A stretch of DNA of 64,000 nucleotides from Ornithinibacter aureus (lineage in GTDB: Bacteria > Actinomycetota > Actinomycetes > Actinomycetales > Dermatophilaceae): contig NZ_VMSB01000001.1 in assembly GCF_009858245.1 (NCBI RefSeq), forward strand, positions 868,001 to 932,000, given 5' to 3'. Positions 32,491 to 41,438 of this stretch are shown here, piece by piece. How positions within the stretch are numbered: the stretch's first letter is position 1; each line of letters begins with the position of its first letter. The position numbers and the translations under genes were made by a program. The notes under the pieces are model-generated. The model was not told where the DNA came from, did no database searches, and saw nothing but the letters and a program-made list of their open reading frames with translations.

Positions 32491-34002
32491 TCAGCCCTGG
32501 TGCTCGGGCTGCGGCTCGGCAGCCGCTTCCTCGTGCTGCTGGGCGTCGGCGGACTCCTCGTCGGAGTGCTCGACACCGGTGTTCTTCAGGTCGGCCAGCT
32601 GCGCCTCGATGTAGGTGTGCAGGCGCGAGCGGTAGTCGCGCTCGAAGCCACTCAGCTCCTCGATCTTGCGCTCGAGCAGACCACGCTCGCGACCGAGTTC
32701 CTCGAGGATCCCGGCCTTCTTCTGCTGGGCCTCGGCCACCATCCCCGTGGAGCGCTCGCGCCCCTCGGTGAGCAGTTCGTCGCGCTGGGCGGTGGCGGTG
32801 GCGATCATCTCGTCGCGCTGGGCCGTGGCGGTCGCGATCATCTCGTCACGCTGGGCTGTGGCCGTGGAGATGAGCTCCTCCTTCGTGCTCGTCCCGGTGG
32901 CGATCATCTCGTCGTGCTGCGCCTGCCCGGTGCTGATCAGCTCGTCGTGCTTGGCCTGCCCGGTGCTGATCAGCTCGTCGTGCTTGGCCTGAGCCGTGCT
33001 GATGAGCTCGTCGTGGCGGGCCTGGCCGGTGCTGATCAGCTCGTCGTGCTTGGCCTGAGCCGTACCGATGAGCTCGTCGTGGCGGGCCTGACCGGTGCTG
33101 ACCAGCTCGTCGTGACGTCGCTGGCCCTCGGTGACCAGCTCCTCGTGACGGGCCTCACCAGCAGCGACGTGCTCGTCATGCAGGCGCTGGGCGAGGGCGA
33201 TGACACCGGCGGCGCTGGCGCCACCACCGGCACCGGCCAGGGCAACGGCACCCACGGCACCGTCACCGCGCTGGGCCGCTGCGGCGGCGCGCTCCTCGGC
33301 CTCCTCGGCACGGGCGGTGGCCTCGGCGATACGGGCCCTGGCGTCCTGCTCGATCTCGTCGATCCGGGCGCGCAGGGCCGTCACCTGGTCGTTGTTCTCG
33401 GCGGCGGCGTCCTGACGAGCGGCGGCGTCCTGCTCGCGCTCGGCCTGGGCGGCGGCGAGGTCGCCCCGGCTGGCCTCGAGCTCGTCCTCGAGCTGTGCGA
33501 CCTTGGTCTCGAGCTCGGTGGCGCGCTCCTGCAGGGCTGCGTTCGCGGCCTCCAGCTCGTCGACGCGCGCGGTGGCCTCGGCGGCCTGGGCCTCGAGCTC
33601 GCCGCCCCGGTGCTGGAGCTGGGCGAGCTGGCCCTGCAGCTCGGCGTTGCGGGCCTCGGTGTCGCCGGACTTGCCCTCGTACTCGCCGAGGCGCGCCGTG
33701 AGGTCGCTGCGGGTGCTCTCGAGCTCGGACACGCGGGCGGCGAGGGTGGCGTTCTTGGAACGCAGCTCGTCGAGGTCACCGGCGGAGGTGTCCGGCTCCT
33801 GGCGGGCCGCGACCGGTGCCAACCCGTTGCCCTCGCGGACGGCGTTGAGCTCGCCGCGCAGGTCGTCAGACTCCTTGGTCATCCGACGCATCTCGGCAAC
33901 GATGTCGTCGAGGAAGTCGTCGACCTCCCGCTCGTCGTACCCACGGCGGAACTGGGTCTGGGTGAACGTCTTGTTGAGAACGTCCTCGGGCGTGAGAGCC
34001 AT
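32491..34002 (-). CDS. divIVA: DivIVA/Wag31 polar growth protein with extended coiled coil
   Basis: 503 residues from MALTPEDVLNKTF; the 16 codons upstream are rejected. The N-terminal membrane-binding domain is typical (TQTQFRRGYDEREVDDFLDDI). A long coiled coil follows: residues about 80-240 are heptad-rich, then an Ala/Gly linker (GAVALAGAGGGASAAG). Next are 13 tandem 11-residue repeats and a conserved C-terminal helix (FERDYRSRLHTYIEAQ). Mycobacterial Wag31 is about 260 residues, so this one is roughly double. DivIVA marks curved membrane and directs wall growth at poles or septa. It is the last gene of the dcw region. Confidence 0.95.
   Translation of the reverse strand: MALTPEDVLNKTFTQTQFRRGYDEREVDDFLDDIVAEMRRMTKESDDLRGELNAVREGNGLAPVAARQEPDTSAGDLDELRSKNATLAARVSELESTRSDLTARLGEYEGKSGDTEARNAELQGQLAQLQHRGGELEAQAAEATARVDELEAANAALQERATELETKVAQLEDELEASRGDLAAAQAEREQDAAARQDAAAENNDQVTALRARIDEIEQDARARIAEATARAEEAEERAAAAAQRGDGAVGAVALAGAGGGASAAGVIALAQRLHDEHVAAGEARHEELVTEGQRRHDELVSTGQARHDELIGTAQAKHDELISTGQARHDELISTAQAKHDELISTGQAKHDELISTGQAQHDEMIATGTSTKEELISTATAQRDEMIATATAQRDEMIATATAQRDELLTEGRERSTGMVAEAQQKKAGILEELGRERGLLERKIEELSGFERDYRSRLHTYIEAQLADLKNTGVEHSDEESADAQQHEEAAAEPQPEHQG
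32752..33180 (-). repeat. Thirteen 33-bp tandem repeats coding for 11-residue units in DivIVA
   Basis: Units read like HDELISTGQAR, HDELISTAQAK and, toward the C-terminus, RDEMIATATAQ. The 11-residue period fits a hendecad coiled coil. Central copies are nearly identical at DNA level, so the array is likely to vary in length between strains. Confidence 0.9.
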
Positions 34003-34146
34003 GGTCAACTCCTGTGGTGGGGCATCGGTGTCGAGTCCCGCTCCCGGCATCCACGCACAGCGCGACGCCCGGTTGAGGACCGGTCTCGCCAGACTACGCG
34101 ATCAAGGGGTCACACCGTCAGCCGAGACGGCGAGCGGCCACCGCCC

Positions 34147-34422
34147 TCACAGCAGGATCAGCAGGAGGTACACCACGAAGAAGAGCACCATGAACGACAG
34201 GTCGAGGTTGACGGCGCCGAGACGCAGCGGGGGGATGACCTTGCGCAGCGCCCGCAGCGGCGGCTCGGTGAGCGTGTAGATCGGCTCGGCGACGAGCAAC
34301 GCGGCCCCACGAGGACGCCATTCGCGGGCGAAGATCCGGATCCAGTCGAAGACGACCCGCCCGAGGAGCACGAGGAAGTACAGGAAGACGACAAAGCCCA
34401 GGACCTCACGCACCGCGTTCAT
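34147..34422 (-). CDS. YggT family membrane protein
   Basis: 91 residues with two membrane segments (LGFVVFLYFLVLLGRVVFDW and LSFMVLFFVVYLLLILL) separated by the conserved ILT-like stretch TEPPLRALRKVIPPLRLG. In Gram-positive bacteria it always lies between sepF and divIVA and is linked to division or osmotic tolerance, but its exact role is unknown. Confidence 0.9.
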   Translation of the reverse strand: MNAVREVLGFVVFLYFLVLLGRVVFDWIRIFAREWRPRGAALLVAEPIYTLTEPPLRALRKVIPPLRLGAVNLDLSFMVLFFVVYLLLILL

Positions 34423-34468
34423 GGCAGGAGTGTGACTGACGAGGAGGTGATTTCCCGAAACGTCCGCG

Positions 34469-34966
34469 TCAGCTCTGGTTGAACACGCCGCGACCGGACG
34501 CGGTGACCGGCCCTTCCTCGGCGTTGACCTCGACCGTCTCGGGCGAGAGCAGAAACACCTTGGACGTCACCCGCTCGATCGATCCGCGCAGGCCGAACAC
34601 GAGACCGGCGGCGAAGTCGACGAGGCGCTTGGCGTCGGCATCGCTCATGTCCGTGAGGTTCATGATCACGGGGATGCCGTCGCGGAAGTTCTCGCCGACG
34701 GTCTTGGCCTCGTTGTAGGTGCGCGGGTGGATCGTCGTGATGCGGGAGAGCCCGCCCACCTCCGGGCTGCTCACCACGTGCGCCACCGAGTGACGAGTGG
34801 GCAGGTGGGTGACCTCGGCGCTGCGACGCTCGGCGCGCTCGGGGGCGGCGTGGTCCTCGACCGCGTCGACGTGGTCGTCGTACATCTCGTCGTAGTCGTC
34901 GTCGTAGCGACCCTGGTCCTCGGCGAGGCCCAGGTAGACCATCGTCTTGCGCAGCGCGCCTGCCAT
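34469..34966 (-). CDS. sepF: Cell division protein SepF
   Basis: 165 residues from [13 protein letters not shown], with AAGGAG 8 nt upstream. An N-terminal amphipathic helix binds membrane, an acidic linker follows ([13 protein letters not shown]), and the C-terminal domain has [18 protein letters not shown] and [17 protein letters not shown]. In actinobacteria, which lack FtsA, SepF anchors FtsZ to the membrane. It sits downstream of yggS in the ftsZ-side operon. Confidence 0.95.
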   Translation of the reverse strand: MAGALRKTMVYLGLAEDQGRYDDDYDEMYDDHVDAVEDHAAPERAERRSAEVTHLPTRHSVAHVVSSPEVGGLSRITTIHPRTYNEAKTVGENFRDGIPVIMNLTDMSDADAKRLVDFAAGLVFGLRGSIERVTSKVFLLSPETVEVNAEEGPVTASGRGVFNQS

Positions 34967-35022
34967 TGAGTGCTCCTTGGTCGTCGGCCCCGCCTGATCG
35001 GCGCCGTCCATCGCGACTGAAG

Positions 35023-35769
35023 TTACCGGTGTGACAGCCGAGATCCGAGGATTGCCGATCCGACACGCAGGTGTGTCGCGCCGTGGGCCACGGCGGCCTC
35101 GAGGTCACCGCTCATCCCGGCGGAGATCCACGTGGCGTCCGGGTGAGATGTTCGGATGCCGTCGCTCACCTCCCGCAGGCGGGCGAAGGCGGGGTGCTGG
35201 TCACCCCCGAGCGGGGCCACGGCCATGACGCCGCGAAGGCGCAACGAGGTGGAGCCGGCAACCGCGTCCGCGAGGGCCTCGGCCTGGTCGACGGGTACCC
35301 CTCCCCGGCCCCCACCGTCGGCCAGCGCCACCTGCACGGTCACGTCCAGGACCCGCCCCGCCGCGCAGGCTCCCCGGTCGAGAGCACGCACGACCTTGGC
35401 CCGGTCCACCGACTGCACGACGTCGGCGTACCGCGCGACCGACCCCGCCTTGTTGCTCTGCAGCTGGCCGATGAAGTGCACGCGCAGGTCAGCGCGGCGT
35501 GCCAGGGACTCCAGCTTGGCGGTGGCTTCCTGGTCGCGACTCTCCCCGATGTCGGTGACGCCGAGTCCGGCGAGCAGGTCGACGTCCGAGGCCGGGAAGA
35601 ACTTCGTGACGACGACCAGGGTGAGCTCGTCGGTGCGGCCCGCGTCGCGCCGGGCCCGCTCGATGCGGTCGTGGACGGCGCTCAGGTTCAGCTCGAGGTC
35701 TCGACGTCGCCGCTCGAGGTCGTGCGTGTCCGCGGAGCCGCCCGGGGTCACGGAGCCGTCAGGGATCAC
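35023..35769 (-). CDS. yggS: YggS-type PLP homeostasis protein
   Basis: 248 residues from the GTG overlapping the pgeF stop (GTGA). A PLP-binding alanine-racemase-like barrel: [15 protein letters not shown] supplies the Schiff-base Lys, [15 protein letters not shown] replaces the common GENRVQE, then [11 protein letters not shown] and [22 protein letters not shown]. It holds PLP and balances amino-acid and B6 pools. The pgeF-yggS-sepF order is conserved. Confidence 0.93.
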   Translation of the reverse strand: MIPDGSVTPGGSADTHDLERRRRDLELNLSAVHDRIERARRDAGRTDELTLVVVTKFFPASDVDLLAGLGVTDIGESRDQEATAKLESLARRADLRVHFIGQLQSNKAGSVARYADVVQSVDRAKVVRALDRGACAAGRVLDVTVQVALADGGGRGGVPVDQAEALADAVAGSTSLRLRGVMAVAPLGGDQHPAFARLREVSDGIRTSHPDATWISAGMSGDLEAAVAHGATHLRVGSAILGSRLSHR

Positions 35770-36470
35770 AACCGACTCCGCGCGACGACTCCGGCGAAGC
35801 GGCCGGTGTTTGCGTCCCGGCGGTACGAGTACAGGTCCGGGCGCTCCCTGGTGCAGCCGGGCACCCAGCGCACCGTGACGCCGGCCTCCCGCAGCTGGGT
35901 CACCACCCCTGCTGCCACGTCGACGGCGGGTGTCCCCGACCACGACACCGTCGCGGCCACCGGCACCACGTCGGCGACGTCCGACCGCATCGCCTCCGGG
36001 ACCTCGTAGCACCGTCCACACACGGACGGCCCGACGACGGCGTCGATCGTGTCTCCACCCAGGCCACGCATCGCCGCGATGGCTGCCGGAACCACGCCGG
36101 CCACCAGGCCGGGTCGCCCGGCGTGCACCGCGGCCACCACGCCGTCCCCGGCCAGCAGCACGGGGACGCAGTCGGCGACGAGGACGGCCAGGGCCAGGTC
36201 AGGAGAATCGGTCACGAGGGCGTCGCAGGTCGGGGCGACCTGCGGGACGCCGTCGATGACGGCGACCCCGGCACCGTGGCACTGGTCCATGTACGCCACC
36301 GGACGGCCCAGCGCCTCGGTCAGCGCTGCCCGGTTGCGGCTCACCGCCTCGGGGTCGTCGCCGACGTGGCCGCCGAGGTTCAGCCCGGCATACGCCCCAG
36401 TGCTCACGCCCGACGAGCGGTCGGTGACAGCGCGGAAGACTCCGCTGCGGTCCTCATGCCAGGCGAACAC
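35766..36470 (-). CDS. pgeF: Purine nucleoside phosphorylase/polyphenol oxidase YfiH (PgeF)
   Basis: 234 residues. Motifs GLNLGGHVGDDPEAVSRNR, MDQCHGAGVAV, VADCVPVLL and AAVHAGRPGLVAG carry the His and Cys zinc ligands of the family (His in CHG, Cys in ADC, His in VHAG). Recent work assigns purine nucleoside phosphorylase and peptidoglycan-editing roles. The gene lies immediately downstream of ftsZ and overlaps yggS. Confidence 0.92.
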   Translation of the reverse strand: MFAWHEDRSGVFRAVTDRSSGVSTGAYAGLNLGGHVGDDPEAVSRNRAALTEALGRPVAYMDQCHGAGVAVIDGVPQVAPTCDALVTDSPDLALAVLVADCVPVLLAGDGVVAAVHAGRPGLVAGVVPAAIAAMRGLGGDTIDAVVGPSVCGRCYEVPEAMRSDVADVVPVAATVSWSGTPAVDVAAGVVTQLREAGVTVRWVPGCTRERPDLYSYRRDANTGRFAGVVARSRL

Positions 36471-36536
36471 CCTCCCACCCTACGGTCGCGGGGGGGGCTG
36501 CACGGGCCGGGCAGGCCGTCTCCGCACCCGACACAG

Positions 36537-36573
36537 GACAGGGGCGGACCGGCTGAACCGGCCCGCCCCTGTC
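36537..36573 (-). terminator. Hairpin between ftsZ and pgeF
   Basis: 11-bp outer arms (36537-36547 and 36563-36573) plus an inner ccgg/ccgg stem, 26 bp past the ftsZ stop on minus. It may attenuate readthrough into pgeF-yggS-sepF. Confidence 0.7.
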
Positions 36574-36598
36574 GGCGGTGCTGACGTCGTGACCCGAC

Positions 36599-37810
36599 CT
36601 ACTTGAGGAAGTCCGGCACGTCGAGGTCGTCGTTCTCGTCGAAGGTCACCGTGCGCGGCGGTGCCTGCACGGGCTGCGCCGGACGGGCCGGCTCGACCGG
36701 CGCCTGGACCTGCTCGGTCATGACGGCGCCCTCCTCCGGGGCAGCCTCGACCGGTGCTGCGGGCTGACGCTGCGCGACGGGCGCTGCCACCGGGGCTGCG
36801 GCTGCGGGGGCGGAGCGCCCCTGGACCGAGCCGAGGGCCCGGTCGTCGGCGCGACGCACCGGCGCCCCGCCGTCGAACCCGGCGGCGATGACCGTGACGC
36901 GCACCTCGTCGCCGAGGGCGTCGTCGATGACGGCACCGAAGATGATGTTGGCCTCGGGGTGGGCGGCCTCCTGCACCAGTCGCGCCGCCTCGTTGATCTC
37001 GAACAGCCCGAGGTCGCTGCCACCCTGGATGGAGAGCAGCACGCCGTGGGCGCCGTCGATGCTCGCCTCGAGCAGTGGGCTGGAGATGGCGAGCTCGGCG
37101 GCCTGGACGGCACGGTCCTCACCGCGGGCCGAGCCGATGCCCATGAGCGCGGAGCCGGCCCCCTGCATGACCGACTTGACGTCGGCGAAGTCGAGGTTGA
37201 TCAGACCCGGCGTCGTGATGAGGTCGGTGATGCCCTGAACACCGGACAGGAGCACCTGGTCGGCGCTGCGGAACGCGTCGAGCATCGACACCCCGCGGTC
37301 GCTGATCGACAGCAGGCGGTCGTTCGGGATGACGATGAGGGTGTCGACCTCTTCGCGCAGCTGGGCGATGCCGGTCTCGGCCTGGTTGGCGCGGCGGCGA
37401 CCCTCGAAGGTGAAGGGGCGCGTGACGACGCCGATGGTCAGGGCGCCGAGGCCGCGGGCGATGCGAGCCACGACGGGCGCGCCACCCGTGCCGGTGCCGC
37501 CGCCCTCGCCAGCGGTGACGAAGACCATGTCGGCGCCGCGAAGGACCTCCTCGATCTCCTCGGCGTGGTCCTCGGCGGCCTTCTTGCCGACCTCGGGGTC
37601 GGCACCGGCGCCGAGCCCCCGGGTCAGCTCGCGGCCGACGTCGAGCTTGACGTCCGCGTCGCTCATCAGGAGCGCCTGGGCGTCGGTGTTCACGGCGATG
37701 AACTCGACGCCCTTGAGGCCGACCTCGATCATCCGGTTGATGGCGTTGACACCACCGCCGCCGATGCCGACGACCTTGATGACGGCGAGGTAGTTCTGGG
37801 GTGCTGCCAC
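36599..37810 (-). CDS. ftsZ: Cell division GTPase FtsZ
   Basis: 403 residues. GTP-binding motifs: [33 protein letters not shown] and NTDAQAL; the catalytic T7 loop is [12 protein letters not shown] Pro/Ala/Gln-rich linker of about 70 residues leads to the conserved C-terminal tail [10 protein letters not shown], which binds SepF and other partners. It forms the cytokinetic ring. The 243-bp gap upstream can hold its own promoters. Confidence 0.99.
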   Translation of the reverse strand: MAAPQNYLAVIKVVGIGGGGVNAINRMIEVGLKGVEFIAVNTDAQALLMSDADVKLDVGRELTRGLGAGADPEVGKKAAEDHAEEIEEVLRGADMVFVTAGEGGGTGTGGAPVVARIARGLGALTIGVVTRPFTFEGRRRANQAETGIAQLREEVDTLIVIPNDRLLSISDRGVSMLDAFRSADQVLLSGVQGITDLITTPGLINLDFADVKSVMQGAGSALMGIGSARGEDRAVQAAELAISSPLLEASIDGAHGVLLSIQGGSDLGLFEINEAARLVQEAAHPEANIIFGAVIDDALGDEVRVTVIAAGFDGGAPVRRADDRALGSVQGRSAPAAAAPVAAPVAQRQPAAPVEAAPEEGAVMTEQVQAPVEPARPAQPVQAPPRTVTFDENDDLDVPDFLK

Positions 37811-38053
37811 GATACGGGCCTTCCACTGGGTCGGAACTCGGGTTCGCTGTTCGAAGAACTCTCAACGTAAGGTTGACAGTCACACTTCGGATGCGGTTCT
37901 ATGGCATGACGCTAGGTCGGTCCCCGACGTCAGGCAAAGACGCGGTGGGCGTGTCGCGACATCCCCTGCGGAAATCCTTTCACGGGCAGACTCAGCCGTC
38001 ACTTTGACCCCATGAGTCACACCCGTCACGCGGTGAGGCCACGCGGGGAGTCC
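37811..38053 (-). promoter_or_regulatory. ftsQ-ftsZ intergenic region, likely ftsZ promoter zone
   Basis: At 243 bp this is the longest gap between ftsZ and rsmH, and it is AT-richer toward ftsZ. In actinobacteria the ftsQ-ftsZ gap contains several ftsZ promoters. I see no clear consensus element or hairpin. Confidence 0.4.
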
Positions 38054-38803
38054 TCAGCGGGTCACCGGCGTCTCCGGTGCGCTCACGTCGATGACCTTGG
38101 CCTTGGTGGGCAGCAGCGCGGTCAGGATCGCCACCTTGCGCTCGGAGTCCGCCCCACTGCCCCACACGACGGTGCGCTTGCCGAGGGTGAAGGTCACCAG
38201 GTTGGCACTGCTCACGGTGATGCCGGAGACCTGGCTCGAGAGGTCGGACGGCAGGGCGTTCAGCAGCGCGAGCGCCGACTGCATGGCCTCGCGAGTGGCA
38301 CCCCTGGCCCCCACCGCCGTCACCACGGGCACCCCCTTCGGCGCTGCCTTGACGACACCGAAGGCGATCCCCTCCGCATCCACAACCTCAAGTTGACCTT
38401 GAGGGTTCTTCACGGCGATGGCCGGGGTCCGCAGGACGATGTCGACGGCCAGGGTGCTCGGCCAGGCTCGGCGCACCGACACCTCGGCGACGGTGATCCG
38501 CTCACGAACCCGGGCGGCCACGGCATCGGTGTCCACGCGTGCCAACGGGGTGCCGATCGGGACGTCGACGAGCTCGGTGACGGCGGCGGCCTCGGCGTCG
38601 GTCGCTCCCGACACATCGACCTCGGAGACGCCGAGGATGCTGCTCCACCCCAGCAACCAGACGAGCACCGCCGCGACGGTGGCGGCACCAAGAGCCACGA
38701 GCGCCCGTCGCCACGGACGACGGCGGTTCGCGAGCTCGCGCTCCCGGAACCGGGCCGAGGAGGATGCCGTGGCTCCCGCCGGATACTCGGTGCGCAGGCT
38801 CAT
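38054..38803 (-). CDS. ftsQ: Cell division protein FtsQ
   Basis: 249 residues: a basic cytoplasmic N-terminus (RERELANRRRPWRR), one membrane segment (about 30-52), then a POTRA domain (LGVSEVDVSGATDAEAAAV...) and beta domain. It joins FtsL and the divisome synthase FtsWI. The start overlaps the murC stop by 4 nt. Confidence 0.93.
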   Translation of the reverse strand: MSLRTEYPAGATASSSARFRERELANRRRPWRRALVALGAATVAAVLVWLLGWSSILGVSEVDVSGATDAEAAAVTELVDVPIGTPLARVDTDAVAARVRERITVAEVSVRRAWPSTLAVDIVLRTPAIAVKNPQGQLEVVDAEGIAFGVVKAAPKGVPVVTAVGARGATREAMQSALALLNALPSDLSSQVSGITVSSANLVTFTLGKRTVVWGSGADSERKVAILTALLPTKAKVIDVSAPETPVTR

Positions 38804-40323
38804 CGGGGCCCTCCGTCAGTGGTCGTGCGGTGATCAGTGGTCGTGCGGTGATCAGTGGTCGTGCGGTGGTCAGGGGCAGTGCGGGCACCAGCCAGGGCGT
38901 CCACCACGAGCGGCGCCAGTGCGGTGACGTCCCCGGCCCCGACGACGAGGACGAGGTCCCCGGGCCGGGCGCGCTGCGCGACCGCCGCCACGGCATCCTC
39001 ACGACTGGGGCCGACGAGCACGCTCCGCTCCCCCGGCAGCTCGCGCAGCGGGTCCCCGATGAGGGCCGAGCTGATCCCGTCGACGGGAGCCTCACGGGCG
39101 CCGTAGACGTCGAGCAGCACGACGTGGTCGGCGGGAGCCAGCGCGTGGGCGAACTCGACGGCGAAGTCGCGCGTGCGGGAGTACAGGTGGGGCTGGAAGA
39201 TCACGTGCAGCGACCCGGAACCCGCGCGGCGCACGAGGTCCGCCCCGGTGCTGACCACCGCGGCCACCTTCGGTGCGTTGTGGGCGTAGTCGTCGACGAC
39301 GGTGACCCCGCCAACCTCACCGCGGACCTCGAAGCGACGCCGTGCACCCGAGAACGAGGCGAGGCCGGTCAGCACGGCATCCGCATCGGCGCCGACGCCG
39401 CGCACCGCGGCGAGGTAGGCGGCGCAGGCGTCCATGACGTTGTGCGGCCCCGGGACGAGGAGTTCGAGGGTGCTCAGGCACCCGTCGAGCACGAACGACG
39501 AGTGGGTGCCGAGCCCATCGGCCTCGGTGGACAGCACGTGCAGGTCGGCCCCCACCTCGTAGCCGTAGGTCACGACGGCTCCGCCGCGCGAGCGCACCGC
39601 CTGCGCCAGTCGACGCGAGCCGGGGTCGTCGAAGCAGGCGACGACGAGGCCGTCGGCGGGCACCGTGGCGGCGAACGCGGCATACGCCTCCTCGACCCGC
39701 TCGGCAGTGCCGTAGAAGTCGAGGTGGTCCGGCTGGACGTTGGTCACGACGGCGACGTCCGGGCGGTAGGCGAGGAAGGAGCCGTCGCTCTCGTCGGCCT
39801 CGACGACGAACACCGAGCCGACACCGATCGCGGCGTTGGTGGCGAGCTGGGCGATCTCGGCCCCGCAGGCGTAGGACGGGCGCTCACCCGCGGCGTCGAG
39901 CGCGACGACGAGCATCGAGGTCGTCGTCGTCTTGCCGTTCGCCCCGGCGACCGCGACCCGTCGCGAGCCGGCCATCAACGACGCCAGGGCCTGCGAGCGG
40001 TGCAGCACCCGAAGCCCCGCCGCGCGCGCCGCGGCGAGCTCGACGTTGTCCTCCCGGATCGCCGACGACACGACGACGGTGTCGACCCCGGCCAGGTGTG
40101 CGGCGTCGTGGCCGAGGTGGACGCGTGCCCCGAGGTCGCGCAGCGCCCGCAGGGCCGGCCCGTCGGCGGCATCGGACCCGCTGACGCCCACCCCACGGGC
40201 GAGGAGCAGGCGGGCCACCGCGGACATCCCGGCACCGCCGATCGCGATGAGGTGCACGCGCCCGAGGTCCTCGAGCGGTGTGGCCGGCGCCGTGACGTCG
40301 AACCTCATGTCGGGCAGGGTCAT
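38800..40323 (-). CDS. murC: UDP-N-acetylmuramate-L-alanine ligase
   Basis: 507 residues from MTLPDMRFDVTAP, whose ATG overlaps the murG stop. Mur ligase motifs: HLIAIGGAGMSAVARLLL, ATP loop VAGANGKTTTTSM, VEADESDGSF and the later DDYAHNAPKV. The C-terminus ends in three TDHRTT units from the 18-bp tandem repeat at 38817-38870, an unusual tail with no known role. It adds L-Ala to UDP-MurNAc. Confidence 0.97.
   Translation of the reverse strand: MTLPDMRFDVTAPATPLEDLGRVHLIAIGGAGMSAVARLLLARGVGVSGSDAADGPALRALRDLGARVHLGHDAAHLAGVDTVVVSSAIREDNVELAAARAAGLRVLHRSQALASLMAGSRRVAVAGANGKTTTTSMLVVALDAAGERPSYACGAEIAQLATNAAIGVGSVFVVEADESDGSFLAYRPDVAVVTNVQPDHLDFYGTAERVEEAYAAFAATVPADGLVVACFDDPGSRRLAQAVRSRGGAVVTYGYEVGADLHVLSTEADGLGTHSSFVLDGCLSTLELLVPGPHNVMDACAAYLAAVRGVGADADAVLTGLASFSGARRRFEVRGEVGGVTVVDDYAHNAPKVAAVVSTGADLVRRAGSGSLHVIFQPHLYSRTRDFAVEFAHALAPADHVVLLDVYGAREAPVDGISSALIGDPLRELPGERSVLVGPSREDAVAAVAQRARPGDLVLVVGAGDVTALAPLVVDALAGARTAPDHRTTTDHRTTTDHRTTTDGGPR
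38817..38870 (-). repeat. Three 18-bp tandem repeats at the murC 3' end
   Basis: Copies at 38817, 38835 and 38853 are identical except for one final base. They are in frame and add TDHRTT units to the MurC C-terminus, just before the ftsQ start. Confidence 0.92.
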
Positions 40324-41438
40324 CGGGCGCGCCCCGCCGCCGTGGTGGCCCCGCCAGCAGCGGCCACGACGAGGTCGGCGAGCAACTCGTCGCCGCCGCG
40401 CTCCCCCACCGAGGCCGAGGCCGAGGCCATTCCACCCAGTCGCTGGCCGTCGAGCGCGAGCGGGCGCACGACGTCGTCGACCCAGGCCGCGGTGACCGCG
40501 GAGTCCTCGACGAGCAGGCCCCCGCCAGCAGCGATGACGCTCGCCGCGTTCAGCCGCTGTTCCCCGTTGCCGATGGGCAGGGGCACGTAGATCGCGGGCA
40601 GGCCGACCGCCGTCAGCTCGCACACGGTGTTCGCGCCGGAGCGGGCGACCACGAGGTCGGCCGCGGCGTAGGCGAGGTCCATGCGGTCGCAGTACGGGAG
40701 GACGACGTACGGCGCGCCGGTGACGCCCTCGGGCACGAAGTCCTTGCCGGTGCCCGCGACGTGCAGCACCTGAACCCCGGCGGCGGACAGGCGCGCGGCC
40801 GCGGCGGCGAACGCCTCGTTGAGGCGCTGCGCACCGAGCGAGCCACCGGTGACGAGCACGGTCGGGGCGTCACTCAGACCGAAGTGGGCCCTGGCCTGCT
40901 CGCGCAGGGCACCCCGGTCCAGGGTCGCGATCTCGCGCCGCAACGGCATCCCGGTGACGGTGGCCCGCGGCAGCGCGGTGTCCGGGAAGGTCACGCCCAC
41001 CGCCGACGCGAACCGGGCGCCGAGGCGGTTCGCGATGCCCGGGCGGGCGTTCTGCTCGTGGACGACGATCGGGATGCCGTGTCGTCGCGCCGCGAGGTAG
41101 GCCGGCGTCGAGACGTAGCCGCCGAAGCCGACGACGACCTGGGCCGACGTGCTCGCGATGGCGTCCTCGGCGGCGCGAACGGCTCGACGCAGGTTGCCGG
41201 GCAGCCGCAGCAGGTCACCCGAGGGCCGACGGGGCAGGGGCACCTTGGGGACCTCGATCATCGGGTACCCGCGTTCGGGGACCAGTCGGGCCTCGAGCCC
41301 GGCCGCGGTACCGAGCGCCGTGATCGCGATGTCAGGGTCGCGGCGGCGCAGGCAGTCGGCCAGGGCGAGCAGCGGCGAGACGTGACCCGCCGTGCCTCCG
41401 CCGGCGAGCAGGACCGACCTCACGGTGGTGGCGCTCAC
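40320..41438 (-). CDS. murG: UDP-GlcNAc transferase, lipid II synthesis
   Basis: 372 residues from the GTG overlapping the ftsW stop; a second GTG at 41423 (VRSVLLAGGG) is possible. GT28 motifs: LLAGGGTAGHVSPLLALA, GFGGYVSTPAY, HEQNARPGIANR, VTGGSLGAQRLNE and the sugar-nucleotide loop GANTVCELTAVGLPAIYVPLP. It converts lipid I to lipid II on the inner membrane face. Confidence 0.97.
   Translation of the reverse strand: MSATTVRSVLLAGGGTAGHVSPLLALADCLRRRDPDIAITALGTAAGLEARLVPERGYPMIEVPKVPLPRRPSGDLLRLPGNLRRAVRAAEDAIASTSAQVVVGFGGYVSTPAYLAARRHGIPIVVHEQNARPGIANRLGARFASAVGVTFPDTALPRATVTGMPLRREIATLDRGALREQARAHFGLSDAPTVLVTGGSLGAQRLNEAFAAAAARLSAAGVQVLHVAGTGKDFVPEGVTGAPYVVLPYCDRMDLAYAAADLVVARSGANTVCELTAVGLPAIYVPLPIGNGEQRLNAASVIAAGGGLLVEDSAVTAAWVDDVVRPLALDGQRLGGMASASASVGERGGDELLADLVVAAAGGATTAAGRAR

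Noticed and set aside
32752-33180. CRISPR-like regular repeats
   Set aside because: The 33-bp units are contiguous, in frame and code for DivIVA residues; no spacers.
32398-34482. A 694-codon open frame on the plus strand opposite divIVA
   Set aside because: It mirrors the divIVA repeats (Leu/Val/Gly-rich noise). DivIVA on minus is unmistakable.
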